A stretch of DNA of 64,000 bases from JAJTHC01 sp044358835. Its GTDB lineage: Bacteria > Cyanobacteriota > Vampirovibrionia > Vampirovibrionales > JAJTHC01. The number at the start of each line of letters is the position of its first letter. The first letter of the stretch is position 1. The notes below the pieces were generated by a model. The model worked only from the letters and a program-made list of their open reading frames with translations, made no database searches and had not been told where the DNA came from. The DNA lies in assembly GCA_044358835.1 (NCBI GenBank), contig JBIKNF010000007.1, positions 1-64,000 of the forward strand. The letters run 5' to 3'. Position numbers and translations under genes: made by a program. Of this stretch, positions 34,538 through 43,478 are shown piece by piece.

Positions 34538-34937
34538 AGTCCAAAAAGAATGGTACGTTGTGGATGCTGATGGTCAAACCGTCGGTCGTTTAGCGGTACA
34601 AATCGCCAACGTGCTTCGTGGGAAGCACAAGCCTACCTACACCCCTCATATTGACAGTGGAGATCATGTGATTGTGATTAACGCTGAAAAGGTGGTGGTT
34701 TCTGGTAAAAAATATGAAGAAAAGCTCTATCGTCACCATACGGGTTACATTGGTGGGTTGAAAACCTTTACCTTTAAACAAATGATGGAACGTAAGCCAG
34801 AGCGCATTATGGAAATTGCGGTGGGGGGGATGTTGCCTCACAACCGTTTAGGGCGTCAGCAGATTAAGAAACTTCACGTGTATGTGGGGGTAGAACATCC
34901 TCATCACGCGCAACAGCCTAAAAGTTTCCCACAATAG
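34506..34937 (+). CDS. rplM: Large-subunit ribosomal protein uL13
   Basis: The start at 34506 follows an AAAGGAG site and yields MLKTYSAKTDEVQKEWYVVD, the family N-terminus. The 143-residue protein has DADGQTVGRLA, IVINAEKVVVSGKK, YRHHTGYIGGLK and GMLPHNRLGRQ, all uL13 signatures. It is translated from within the end of truA and precedes rpsI by 47 bases. Confidence 0.97.
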   Translation: MLKTYSAKTDEVQKEWYVVDADGQTVGRLAVQIANVLRGKHKPTYTPHIDSGDHVIVINAEKVVVSGKKYEEKLYRHHTGYIGGLKTFTFKQMMERKPERIMEIAVGGMLPHNRLGRQQIKKLHVYVGVEHPHHAQQPKSFPQ

Positions 34938-34984
34938 GCTTAAAAAAAGTATGGATTTACAAGCATTAATTTAGGAGACGTGAT

Positions 34985-35386
34985 ATGTCTTATCCCCAAG
35001 TCGGACAACGTGGTACAGGGCGTCGCAAATCGGCGGTGGCTCGAGTACGTTTATTACCGGGTACTGGTACGATTTTGATTAACGGCAAACGTGTGGAAGA
35101 ATACTTAGGCAACCGTGCATCCTTGCACGTTTCAGTCAAGCAGGCCTTGGTTTCTGCGGGTGTGGAATCTCAGTACAACGTGTTGTGTAAGGTTGAAGGT
35201 GGCGGAAAAGTGGGTCAATCTCAAGCCATTCGCTTAGGTGTGGCACGGGCTTTGGCCGAACTCAACCCCGATTACGCACGCTTAATGCGTGTAGAAGGCT
35301 TTTTAACGCGGGATGCACGTGTGAAAGAACGTAAGAAATACGGACTTCACAAGGCCCGTAAAAAACCTCAATACTCCAAGCGATAA
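34985..35386 (+). CDS. rpsI: Small-subunit ribosomal protein uS9
   Basis: uS9 reaches the ribosomal P site with its basic C-terminal tail, here ending in the universal SKR after KKYGLHKARKKPQ. The N-terminal GTGRRKSAVARVRLLPG is equally diagnostic. An AGGAGA site precedes the ATG. An intrinsic terminator follows the stop. Confidence 0.97.
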   Translation: MSYPQVGQRGTGRRKSAVARVRLLPGTGTILINGKRVEEYLGNRASLHVSVKQALVSAGVESQYNVLCKVEGGGKVGQSQAIRLGVARALAELNPDYARLMRVEGFLTRDARVKERKKYGLHKARKKPQYSKR

Positions 35387-35394
35387 ACTTCAAC

Positions 35395-35421
35395 AAAGCC
35401 CTTCCCCCGAAGGGCTTTTTG
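35395..35421 (+). terminator. Intrinsic terminator after rpsI
   Basis: A 9-bp stem (AAGCCCTTC with GAAGGGCTT) closing a CCCC loop and followed by TTT lies just after the rpsI stop. Confidence 0.88.
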
Positions 35422-35450
35422 CTTATCGTATTTTATGCTAGGCCGTAATG

Positions 35451-35565
35451 ATACCATTTAAACGACTGAATAGCGTATAGGTGGATTCTAGGAGCCTAAC
35501 TCGCAGATGGGTGAAGTGTACATAAACGTACATAAGCACATCGAGAACCTGAGCGACAACGAAGA
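35451..35565 (+). repeat. Family A element, right-truncated copy 3
   Basis: The left terminal repeat and the interior match the complete copies up to GACAACGAAGA, then similarity stops; the right terminal repeat is absent. A 2-base deletion (CCTAACTC for CCTAGACTC) breaks the upstream part of its open frame. The break is immediately ahead of the hicB promoter region. Confidence 0.88.
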
Positions 35566-35618
35566 GACCATAGACCGTTTTATATAGCGGATACTATACT
35601 TAAAACGGAGAAACTCCT

Positions 35619-36023
35619 ATGACACATTTAATGGAATACAAAGGATACTACGGCAAGGTGGACTTCAGCCCTGAAGACCAAGTGCTTTTTGGCAAAGTGG
35701 CGTTTATTCCTTCTTTGATTAGCTATGAAGCCGACAACGTCAAGGATCTGATTCAAGCCTTCCACGATGCGGTAGACGATTACTTGGATTTATGCGAATC
35801 CGAAGGCAAAACGCCTGACAGCCCCTTTAAAGGGTCGTTTAACGTGAGGGTGGGAAGCGATTTGCATCGTAAGGCGATGCTGTATTCGATTGAACAGGAC
35901 GTGACGCTGAATTCGCTGGTCAATCACGCTTTAGAAGCGTATCTCAATGGAAACAACATGAAAGCGGACTACATCTTAACGGATTCACCTGAATCCAAAC
36001 GCAAGAACTTGCGTTCTTCTTGA
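35619..36023 (+). CDS. Orphan HicB-family antitoxin-like protein
   Basis: The 134-residue protein has the HicB layout: a partial RNase H-like N-terminal domain (YKGYYGKVDFSPEDQVLFGKV, then FHDAVDDYLDLCESEGKTP, about 45-65) and a C-terminal ribbon-helix-helix-like part (NVRVGSDLHRKAMLYSIEQ, then LNSLVNHALEAYL). HicB normally neutralises the mRNA interferase HicA encoded next to it. No HicA-sized frame lies on either side: upstream is a truncated repeat and downstream prfB starts 26 bases later. It may be a solitary regulator or a relic. A GGAG site precedes the ATG. Confidence 0.82.
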   Translation: MTHLMEYKGYYGKVDFSPEDQVLFGKVAFIPSLISYEADNVKDLIQAFHDAVDDYLDLCESEGKTPDSPFKGSFNVRVGSDLHRKAMLYSIEQDVTLNSLVNHALEAYLNGNNMKADYILTDSPESKRKNLRSS

Positions 36024-36048
36024 TTGATGGTCGTGCTAGAATAAAGAC

Positions 36049-37155
36049 ATGGAAAAACATGAACTCGACACCATATTAAACGGACTCGCGGAACGGGTGG
36101 GCAAAGCCAGCCTCGTGCTCAAAAGCCCGAGCAACCTCGAAAAATGCCACACGCTGGACGTGCAAAGTCAAGACCCCGACTTGTGGAACGACCCTACAAA
36201 CGCCCAAAGCGTGATGCAAGCCCTCACCCAAGTGAAAAACACCATCGCACAAGCCGATTTATGGCAAGGGCAAGTCGAAGAAGCGACGCTAATGCTTGAA
36301 CTCCTCGACGAAGACGCTTCCCTTGAAGCGGAGTTTTTGAGTATCGCCAAAACGCTCGAAACGGCGCTAGATGGCTGGGAGCTCGAGCAGATGCTCGGCG
36401 GAGAATATGATGCCCACAACGCGTTATTGACCATTAGTGCAGGCGCTGGTGGCACGGATGCGCAAGATTGGGCGGAAATGCTCTTGCGGATGTTCACGCG
36501 TTGGGGGCTCAACAAAGGCTATACCGTGGAAGTCATTGACCGCAGCGACGGTGAAGAAGCAGGCATCAAATCGGCGAGCTTACGCCTAAAGGGGCGTTAC
36601 GCGTACGGCTATAGCCGAGCGGAACATGGGGTGCATCGCTTGGTACGGATTTCGCCGTTTAACGCCAACGGCAAGCGCCAAACCAGTTTCGCTAGCCTTG
36701 AAGTGGCGCCTTTGGTGGAAGGCGTGGAAGCCAATCAAATTGAAATTCGCCCTGAAGACATTGAGTTTAGCACGGCTCGCGCGGGGGGAGCAGGCGGGCA
36801 GAACGTCAACAAGGTGGAAACGGCGGTGCGTTTGCTGCATTTACCGACAGGCATCGTCGCACGGTGCCAACAAGAACGCAGTCAACTTCAAAACAAGGCG
36901 ATCGCCATGGATATGTTGAAATCGAAATTGCTTGCCTTGAAAATCGCCGAACACGACGCCAAAATGGCCGCCGTTAAAGGCGATACCTTGTCGGCGAACT
37001 TTGGCAGTCAGATTCGTAGCTACGTGTTTGACCCGTATTCGCTGGTGAAGGATCATCGCACCGGCCATGAAAATGCGAACGTCACGGCGGTGATGGACGG
37101 CGATTTGGATCCCTTCATTGAAGCGTACTTACGAGGTCAACGCCTAGTAAAATAA
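36049..37155 (+). CDS. prfB: Peptide chain release factor 2
   Basis: RF2 recognises UGA and UAA and triggers peptide release. The codon-recognition SPF is in RLVRISPFNANGKRQ (about 200), and the catalytic GGQ in ARAGGAGGQNVNKVET (about 250). The 368 residues read without an internal stop, so the programmed +1 frameshift that controls RF2 in many bacteria is absent. The start follows an AAAGA sequence. The gene starts 26 bases after hicB. Confidence 0.96.
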   Translation: MEKHELDTILNGLAERVGKASLVLKSPSNLEKCHTLDVQSQDPDLWNDPTNAQSVMQALTQVKNTIAQADLWQGQVEEATLMLELLDEDASLEAEFLSIAKTLETALDGWELEQMLGGEYDAHNALLTISAGAGGTDAQDWAEMLLRMFTRWGLNKGYTVEVIDRSDGEEAGIKSASLRLKGRYAYGYSRAEHGVHRLVRISPFNANGKRQTSFASLEVAPLVEGVEANQIEIRPEDIEFSTARAGGAGGQNVNKVETAVRLLHLPTGIVARCQQERSQLQNKAIAMDMLKSKLLALKIAEHDAKMAAVKGDTLSANFGSQIRSYVFDPYSLVKDHRTGHENANVTAVMDGDLDPFIEAYLRGQRLVK

Positions 37156-37161
37156 CTATCG

Positions 37162-37590
37162 TTAAAAAATGACAGGCGGATGCTGGCTAGAGCGAATCGC
37201 TCGATCGGTTATTTGCAATTCACGATGCAACTGCTGTAAAATGCGAATTTTCTTCTGAATAAAACCCACATGGAAAATGGATTTAGGATCCAACAACACT
37301 TGTCCTGCATAGGCTTCCAACACATTTTCTTCCACTGCAATAAAGGTTTCTTCCGTATTCACATACTGACGAACTCTTGGGTGCGCCCCCACCATGAAGG
37401 ACAAGAACGTCTTCATGCTGTCATGGGTGCGGTTGCATTGGTAAAGCAAACGCACCACCTCATTCCCACGAATATGACGATTTAAGCAGGTTTTAAAGGT
37501 TCGCAACGCGTGATCAATCATGTTGAGCGTCACGTAAATGGATTCCTCTTCTTCTGAATAAAAAGAAGAAAGCTCAAAAGCTTGGGGCAT
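37162..37590 (-). CDS. Hypothetical helical protein
   Basis: This 142-residue protein is not recognised. It is predicted mostly helical, without signal peptide or membrane segment. The start is preceded by GAGGTA. Its stop lies 6 bases from the convergent prfB stop. A FlgN-like or regulatory role would be guesswork. Confidence 0.55.
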   Translation of the reverse strand: MPQAFELSSFYSEEEESIYVTLNMIDHALRTFKTCLNRHIRGNEVVRLLYQCNRTHDSMKTFLSFMVGAHPRVRQYVNTEETFIAVEENVLEAYAGQVLLDPKSIFHVGFIQKKIRILQQLHRELQITDRAIRSSQHPPVIF

Positions 37591-37886
37591 TGGGCGTACC
37601 TCTCGGTTTTAGATTGGGGCGAACTCTACATGTGGTTTGGGGGTGTGCAACGCGTTGGACTAAAACACGCGTGCGGACTTCTCTTAAAACATCATACAAT
37701 AGCGACTATATTTTTGGCAAGCTAATATATTTGTACCCTTAATATACATAACAGGCACGTGTGACGTGCTTAGGGAAAGCCCTTTTTCTCAACGCTTCCA
37801 TGTGAGGCTCGTTTTTGTAACAAAGGCTTTTCATTTTTGGGTAAAGCAGGTAAAATTGAAAAACACTGATTACAAAGGACATCCCC

Positions 37887-38351
37887 ATGACAACGTGCAC
37901 CCCTTCCCCCCTGACCCTCGGCATTTTTAAGTTAGAACACGCCTTAGAAGACCTTCCCCAGTACGAAACCGCAGGCAGTGCCGGCATGGACTTGCGCGCC
38001 GCCCTTGAGGCTCCTATTACGCTGGCTCCGCTTGAACGGCGTTTAATCCCCACAGGCTTGATTTTTCACATTCCCCAAGGCTATGAAGTGCAATTAAGGG
38101 CCAGAAGTGGGCTTTCGATTAAGCACGGCATTACACTCGTCAACGGCATTGGCACCATTGACAGTGATTACCGCCATGAAGTGAAAGTCGCCCTCATCAA
38201 TTTGGGGCAGGACGCTTACACCATTCAACCCGCGGAACGCATTTGCCAAGCGGTGATTGCTCCCGTGACGCAGTTGCCCATTGAAGTTTTGAGCGAAACC
38301 TTTACGCTAGACTCTCGTCAAGGGGGGTTTGGCTCAACAGGGCGCTTATAA
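37887..38351 (+). CDS. dut: Deoxyuridine 5'-triphosphate nucleotidohydrolase
   Basis: Dut hydrolyses dUTP to dUMP, keeping uracil out of DNA. All five trimeric dUTPase motifs appear in order: AGMDLRA (about 32), RARSGLS (about 72), GIGTIDSDYR (about 88), PAERICQAVI (about 117) and the C-terminal RQGGFGSTGR. The length of 154 is normal. An AAAGGA site precedes the ATG. It overlaps the convergent rsmG stop by 6 bp. Confidence 0.96.
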   Translation: MTTCTPSPLTLGIFKLEHALEDLPQYETAGSAGMDLRAALEAPITLAPLERRLIPTGLIFHIPQGYEVQLRARSGLSIKHGITLVNGIGTIDSDYRHEVKVALINLGQDAYTIQPAERICQAVIAPVTQLPIEVLSETFTLDSRQGGFGSTGRL

Positions 38352-39083
38352 GGAATTTTTCGCGGGTGTGCCTGCTTGGCGGGGGTACAACCGTGGGGTG
38401 TTGGCGACTTTCATCAACTGCACCATGTAGCAGGTTTGCTCCAAGGCTTCGACGCCTTCAGGGATGAACACATCCACAAATTCGCCGCCGAGTCGTTCAA
38501 TCGCATTTTCCGCCTTAAGCATCTCTTCTTCCCACTTGGGGCCTTTTAAGGCCAGCATGACGCCTTCACGCTTGACAAAGGGCAGGCAGTATTCCACCAA
38601 AACAGGGAGGCTTGCCACCGCTCGAGAGGTCACTACATCAAAGGCGCCGCGCAAATGCGGTTTATGCCCCAAATCTTCCGCCCGTTCAGACAATACCTTC
38701 ACGCCTGTAATACCTAGGGCTTGGAGTGTTTCATCTAAGTACAGCGCTTTTTTCTTGACCACTTCAATGGAAAAAAGCTTGAGATCGGGTCGGTAAATGG
38801 CAAGCGGAATGAGCGGGAAGCCTCCGCCTGAGCCGACATCAAGGACTTTGGCGTCTTGCGGAATGAACAGGCTATACAATAAACTTTCTAGGATGTGGCG
38901 CGTCAAGAAAGCGCCCCAGTCGGTAATGCGGGTGAGGTTCATGACTTCGTTTTTTTCAAGCAAACACGTGTAAAACTCACAGATGCGTTGAAATTGACGT
39001 TCATTCACCGAAAGCCCGAGTGCTTCAGCGTGCGCAAAAAACGCGTGAGCCTCCTTTGTGTGGGGTAAATCAAGGGTCATCAT
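38346..39083 (-). CDS. rsmG: 16S rRNA (guanine-527-N7) methyltransferase RsmG
   Basis: RsmG methylates G527 of 16S rRNA. The N-terminal helix pair (CEFYTCLLEKNEVMNLTRI) and SAM loop VLDVGSGGGFPLIPLAIYRP (about 80), followed by VTSRAVASLPVLVEY (about 132), are the family pattern. The length of 245 is slightly above average. It stands alone here, not beside mnmG or the par genes. Confidence 0.94.
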   Translation of the reverse strand: MMTLDLPHTKEAHAFFAHAEALGLSVNERQFQRICEFYTCLLEKNEVMNLTRITDWGAFLTRHILESLLYSLFIPQDAKVLDVGSGGGFPLIPLAIYRPDLKLFSIEVVKKKALYLDETLQALGITGVKVLSERAEDLGHKPHLRGAFDVVTSRAVASLPVLVEYCLPFVKREGVMLALKGPKWEEEMLKAENAIERLGGEFVDVFIPEGVEALEQTCYMVQLMKVANTPRLYPRQAGTPAKNSL

Positions 39084-39224
39084 AGGAAAAGGCTTTCTGA
39101 AAACTTTTATAATTAGACTAAACTATACCACAAAGAAATGCGTGTTCCTTCTCAATTTGATATTTTAGCAAGTCGTTTTTGGGTTTCTAATCCTCTTTTA
39201 AAGCTGATACTCCCCCCTTCCTGA

Positions 39225-39545
39225 AGGTAAAGGCACCAAGACACAAACTTGCCGACGGCGCACTAAATGCGAGGCTTCCGAGACATTTTGCGCACGGCAG
39301 GAACGAAGGAGAAGCGAGAGGGGTGGGATAACTCATTCACGAAGTGAATATACCCCTTTAGGAAGGAGAGGTTGGGAGAGGAAACCAACGGTTTTCTTTC
39401 CCAAGAGAAAAAGTCAGAGACTTTTTCGACGGAAGGGGGGCGACCAAGACCCTCCCTCCCTTAAGCGCATTTAGAGGTGTCGGAGAACCTTTGTGCGAGC
39501 AAAGGTCTCTGACGTCACCAGCTTAAAACGGAGCTAGAAATCCAA
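39225..39545 (+). repeat. Family C hairpin-rich repeat, copy 1
   Basis: This intergenic block upstream of the STAND ATPase contains several short inverted repeats (TTCACGAAGTGAA; GTTGG...CCAAC; AAAAAGTC...GACTTTTT; ACCTTTG...CAAAGGT). A core of about 85 bases (about 39358-39440) is almost identical to 43842-43918. The left part is similar to 43704-43840, and the right part to 45090-45240. No open frame is shared. A structured RNA or decayed mobile element are both possible. Confidence 0.7.
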
Positions 39546-39570
39546 AACTAAAGAATTAAGAAAACTAAAG

Positions 39571-42423
39571 ATGCCTGACACCCCCCCTAGCGAAAAAACC
39601 CCCGTCCACGTGCCGCGCTTGGTAGAACGGCGTGAGCGCCTGCGGACGTTTATTTCGCCTGCGGTACTTACGCGCTTAGAAAACGGCGAGTTCCAACCTC
39701 TTCGCCAAGCTCAGGAAAAAGAAAGTGACCTACGAGAATCTAAGTCCCCGCTGGCCTTGAGCAAACGTTCTATTCGCTTTCAACCCGCCGTGTTTCGAGA
39801 TCGCCATACAGAATTGGTGCACATGGCTCGTTTTCTCAATCAACCCTATTCCAAAGTCTTTACCTTAATTGGCAAGCAGGGCGTGGGTAAACTGAGCTTA
39901 TTGCGCGCGTTGGCTGAATTATTAGAACCTCGATATGCGGAGCTGTTGTGGTTTGAAGTCCCTTCTTACGGAGATAGCGTTGAACTGGCGTTGCTGATGC
40001 TCAAGCAAATCGACCAACTCGCGGAAGGACGCACCCCTGAAGAACAGGGGCAAGAAGCGATCCCCCCCGCCTTGTGGGAAGCTCACACGGTAGAAGCGCG
40101 GCAACGGCTGTTTGAACGGTTGCGTCCACGGCTGAAGTCTTTGAAGGCCACGCCCACTTTGATCGTTGTTAATGGGTTAGATGCCCTGTTAAATCGGCCT
40201 CAACAATCGCTACAAGCCCCTGCCTTTGTTGAAGTGTTGAATTTTTTACTGAGTTTTGATTCCTTTAAATTGGCGCTAGCGGGCGAACATCATTGTGTGG
40301 ATGTGTTAGAAGTTCCCCCCCAAGGGCTAAAAACCTTTTCATTAGACACCTTTACCCCTCAAAACCCCTTTAAAGATTCTTGCCCAGAAGACTTGGCCGA
40401 ACTATTGCGTACCCTTCAAGCCCTACCGTGGTTGTGGCAAGCCATGGTTAGTTTAGAAAAGCGACACCCCGCACTGGTGCAAGAAATACTCGAAGAAGGA
40501 CGCGTTCAACAAGGCGAAAATACCCCAAGTGGCCTTGCTCTTTCAGAGTGCTTAAGCGTGATTGCCTTTGTAAGCCAACGCCATTTAGAAGCCTATGGCG
40601 GGGAGGCGATGTCCTTACTGGCGTTGTTGAGTGTGATGCGTCAGCCGTTCAACCTTCAAACGCTCGCGCACATCACGCAAACAGAACTTTCAAGCCTTAC
40701 CCACGCCATGAAACACCCCTTATTTAAAACGCTCCTGCGCTTTACGGTAAACCCCCATACCTTAGCATCACGCTTAAAACAGGCCGCTGTTTCACCAAAG
40801 GGGGACACTCAAACCCCTTTATTGGTGGAATTGTACCACGACATTCAGCCCTATTTTAAGCAATGGCAAGCGGTGGAATTGCAACGATATTGGCATCATC
40901 GCTTGGGGCGTTTTTATGAAGAAGAAGCTCAAAAAACGCCTAAGCAACGTTTGTTAATCGCCAGTGATACGCTTGCCCTTGAACGAGAAGCGCGGTTTCA
41001 TTACGACACCGAAAAAGCGTTAGAATCTGCACGATTGGGGGCGGGGCCTCCTCAACCCACCTACGGGTCAAACGCGCTGGGCTCAAGCGCGACCTCCCCC
41101 CCTCGTCAAACGCCTTCCGTGTTTGAAGCACTTCCCAAAAAAAAGTCCCAAACACCCACAGCCTCTGCTTTTCCAGAGTCGCTGCGAAAAGACGCCAAGG
41201 TCAAAGGCTCCTTTTCCGCGTCCTTTGGGGAAAATCCCCCGATCGAACCCGCCCCCCGCTTGCCTGAACACGAACGACGCGGTGCCGTGGCTTCTGTCAA
41301 AAAAAAGGAACCCGCTTCCTTGGTTAAACCCCCTGCGACTGAAGGTTCCCCAAAAGATTTAAGCCGTCCGTATGCGCAAGCCCTGCTGGAATTAGCCACC
41401 CTGTACACGCATTTAAATAACCTGCCTGCTTTAGAACAGACGCTTAAGGCCCTTAAACCCTTTCACCCCACCTTGCCTAAAGGCACGTTGGCGGAACTGA
41501 CCTTGCGTCAAGTGATGGTTGAAACGCATCATCACCACCTAAAACAGGCGGTGTATTTGTTAGAAGGGTTTTTTAAAGGGATGATTGCAGGGCAATACCC
41601 CGAAGAAATGGTGTCTTCCGCCTTGTTGCGCCTGCTAGACGTGCATGAAAAAGGGCTTGACCTTTTTCAGTACCCAAGCGTTGGGGGCTTTTTAAGGGCT
41701 TATTTTCAAGAAAATCAGGCTTTTTTGGCATGGCAAGGCGCGCCTTCTCAACCCCACACCTTCAACGATGCTGAAAAAACCCAACGGGTCATTTGGGCCA
41801 AGGCCCTTAGCCTTTACGTAGAATTACCTGAACTGCCTGTAGAAAAGCAGACCGAAGGCCGTGGCCTAAGGATTCGCGCCTTTTTAGAAGCAGGGGCCTT
41901 TGTGCAAGCGATTGAAGCCTTGCACGACTTGGCTGAACACTTACTGAAGCAGGCTCAACCAGAAAAAGCCTTACTTTGCCTTAAAAAAGCCGAAACACTT
42001 GACGCCTACCATGAACGCCCTGCCCTGCAATGGAAAACGCAACAGCAGATGGCCCTAACCCTATGGGAACTGGGTCACCCTAAAGACGCTGTTCAGCGAT
42101 TAAAGGCCGTTTTACAGCACGCTGAAGCACACGAAGACGCCTACTGGCAAGCCTGCACACTTTTTTTGATTGGGGAACTAGCTTTTGATTCGCTAAATGG
42201 TGTAGAATGGGCATTGAACTGCATGGAAAAAGCCCTTGCTTTTGGAGCAACCGTGCTCGGTTCTGAACGTTACGGTGCCTTTTATCAACGAAAATGCCAA
42301 GTAGAGGAAGATTTAACCCATGAACACCCCCACACCAGCGAACTCCACCCCCTTAAACACACCCCCAACAGTCCTCAATCCTTGGGGCGCAAGCGTCGTA
42401 CTTCCCGAAAGTTGCCTTATTAA
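39571..42423 (+). CDS. STAND-type ATPase with C-terminal TPR-like repeats
   Basis: The 950-residue protein has a short N-terminal arm, a P-loop (LIGKQGVGKLSLLRAL, about 100), and a hydrophobic Walker B strand ending in acid (TLIVVNGLDALL, about 197), as in STAND/NACHT-like signalling ATPases. A helical winged-helix-like region follows, then a Pro/Ser-rich linker (about 490-600), and helical repeats resembling TPR to the end (ALLELATLYTHLNNLPALEQTL; ALLCLKKAETLDAYHERPALQWK). STAND proteins act as oligomerising switches in regulation or defence; the trigger is unknown. It is coupled to pyrE, whose start lies 104 bp inside this gene. There is no signal peptide. Confidence 0.75.
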   Translation: MPDTPPSEKTPVHVPRLVERRERLRTFISPAVLTRLENGEFQPLRQAQEKESDLRESKSPLALSKRSIRFQPAVFRDRHTELVHMARFLNQPYSKVFTLIGKQGVGKLSLLRALAELLEPRYAELLWFEVPSYGDSVELALLMLKQIDQLAEGRTPEEQGQEAIPPALWEAHTVEARQRLFERLRPRLKSLKATPTLIVVNGLDALLNRPQQSLQAPAFVEVLNFLLSFDSFKLALAGEHHCVDVLEVPPQGLKTFSLDTFTPQNPFKDSCPEDLAELLRTLQALPWLWQAMVSLEKRHPALVQEILEEGRVQQGENTPSGLALSECLSVIAFVSQRHLEAYGGEAMSLLALLSVMRQPFNLQTLAHITQTELSSLTHAMKHPLFKTLLRFTVNPHTLASRLKQAAVSPKGDTQTPLLVELYHDIQPYFKQWQAVELQRYWHHRLGRFYEEEAQKTPKQRLLIASDTLALEREARFHYDTEKALESARLGAGPPQPTYGSNALGSSATSPPRQTPSVFEALPKKKSQTPTASAFPESLRKDAKVKGSFSASFGENPPIEPAPRLPEHERRGAVASVKKKEPASLVKPPATEGSPKDLSRPYAQALLELATLYTHLNNLPALEQTLKALKPFHPTLPKGTLAELTLRQVMVETHHHHLKQAVYLLEGFFKGMIAGQYPEEMVSSALLRLLDVHEKGLDLFQYPSVGGFLRAYFQENQAFLAWQGAPSQPHTFNDAEKTQRVIWAKALSLYVELPELPVEKQTEGRGLRIRAFLEAGAFVQAIEALHDLAEHLLKQAQPEKALLCLKKAETLDAYHERPALQWKTQQQMALTLWELGHPKDAVQRLKAVLQHAEAHEDAYWQACTLFLIGELAFDSLNGVEWALNCMEKALAFGATVLGSERYGAFYQRKCQVEEDLTHEHPHTSELHPLKHTPNSPQSLGRKRRTSRKLPY

Positions 42424-42970
42424 GCAAGCGCGCTTATTTGACTTGCTGAAGACCCTTTCATTCAAACGGGGGCAGTTTACGCTCGCCAGCGGGAAGACGT
42501 CTAGCTGGTACATGGACTGTCGCATGAGCGCTCTTTCAGGGGAAGGATCGTGGTTGATTGGGCAATTGTTTTACCACGCCCTACAACAATTGGAACGCCC
42601 CATTTCTGCGGTGGGAGGCATGGTGCTTGGGGCGGCCCCCTTAGTCACTAGTGTAACGGCTTATAGTGCCTTTGTGGGTCAGCCGATTGACGGATTCTTG
42701 GTGCGTAAAGAAGCCAAAGCCCACGGGGGCAATAAGCAGATTGAAGGGCATTTACACCCCTACAGTCGAGTGGTGTTGGTGGAAGATGTCGTTACCACAG
42801 GCGGTTCCACGCTCAAGGCCATTGCAGCGATTCGTCAACAATTCCCGCATGTGGATGTTGTGGGCGTGCTTGCTTTGGTGGATCGTCACGCAGGGGCTAG
42901 GGAGCGTTTTCTTCAACAGGGGGTTCCACTTCACACGCTATTTGGCATTGACGCATTTCTTCAGGAATAA
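42320..42970 (+). CDS. pyrE: Orotate phosphoribosyltransferase
   Basis: PyrE joins orotate to PRPP in pyrimidine synthesis. Motifs: FTLASGKTSSWYMDCR (about 52), DGFLVRKEAKAHGGNKQIEG (about 113) and the PRPP loop VVLVEDVVTTGGSTLKAI (about 150). The 216 residues match the family. The ATG at 42320 follows AGAGGAAG and lies within the preceding gene; the 30-residue Pro/Thr-rich N-terminal tail is unusual, but no later start with a ribosome site exists. Its end overlaps the opposite-strand gene by 74 bp. Confidence 0.92.
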   Translation: MNTPTPANSTPLNTPPTVLNPWGASVVLPESCLIKQARLFDLLKTLSFKRGQFTLASGKTSSWYMDCRMSALSGEGSWLIGQLFYHALQQLERPISAVGGMVLGAAPLVTSVTAYSAFVGQPIDGFLVRKEAKAHGGNKQIEGHLHPYSRVVLVEDVVTTGGSTLKAIAAIRQQFPHVDVVGVLALVDRHAGARERFLQQGVPLHTLFGIDAFLQE

Positions 42971-43478
42971 GCGACTGCCAGTTGCGCCCAAGGTTTTCAA
43001 AAAAGTGGTGAGCTTCAAGCACATCGTCATAGCCAATGGGGTCAAACGTCTTCAACCGTTCTTTTTCTTCAGGGGTGAGTTCAGGATCTTTATAACGGCG
43101 TCTCAATCCATTTAGGCCCACACCGCCGGCGAAACGAGGCATTTTTTGGGAACGTTCGATGTTTTGCATCAACGTGCTTAAATCGACTTCTTCACCCTCT
43201 TCAAAGTCAAAGGCCTCCTCATCATCGTCTTCTTGCACTTCAATCATAATCGACGCATGAGGGTGATGTTGCTGGTGTTTTAAAAGTTGGCTTAAGTTGT
43301 TTTCAACCCCAACCAAGGCATTACCAATGTCACTATGGCAGTGCTGACATTCCAAATGCACTAAGAACGTGTGGGCGTCTTCCCGCAAAAGACTCACACT
43401 ATTTTCTTCTAAATGTTGACCACATTGGGGGCATTGCATTTGGGTAAAGAAGTTTTGAATGAGTGCAAATGAATCCAT
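42897..43478 (-). CDS. Hypothetical protein with N-terminal zinc-ribbon-like domain
   Basis: The first 60 residues contain CPQCGQHL and LECQHCHSD, two CxxC pairs about 28 residues apart, a spacing that suits a zinc ribbon. The middle is strongly acidic (DDDEEAFDFEEGEEVD, about 83-100). The C-terminal third is helical. There is no family assignment. AAGGAAC precedes the ATG. The final 74 bases are antisense to the end of pyrE, an unusually long convergent overlap. Confidence 0.65.
   Translation of the reverse strand: MDSFALIQNFFTQMQCPQCGQHLEENSVSLLREDAHTFLVHLECQHCHSDIGNALVGVENNLSQLLKHQQHHPHASIMIEVQEDDDEEAFDFEEGEEVDLSTLMQNIERSQKMPRFAGGVGLNGLRRRYKDPELTPEEKERLKTFDPIGYDDVLEAHHFFENLGRNWQSLIPEEMRQCQIACEVEPPVEENAP

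Noticed and set aside
36049..36160. Programmed frameshift site in prfB
   Set aside because: The frame is continuous from the ATG and there is no in-frame TGA near codon 25.
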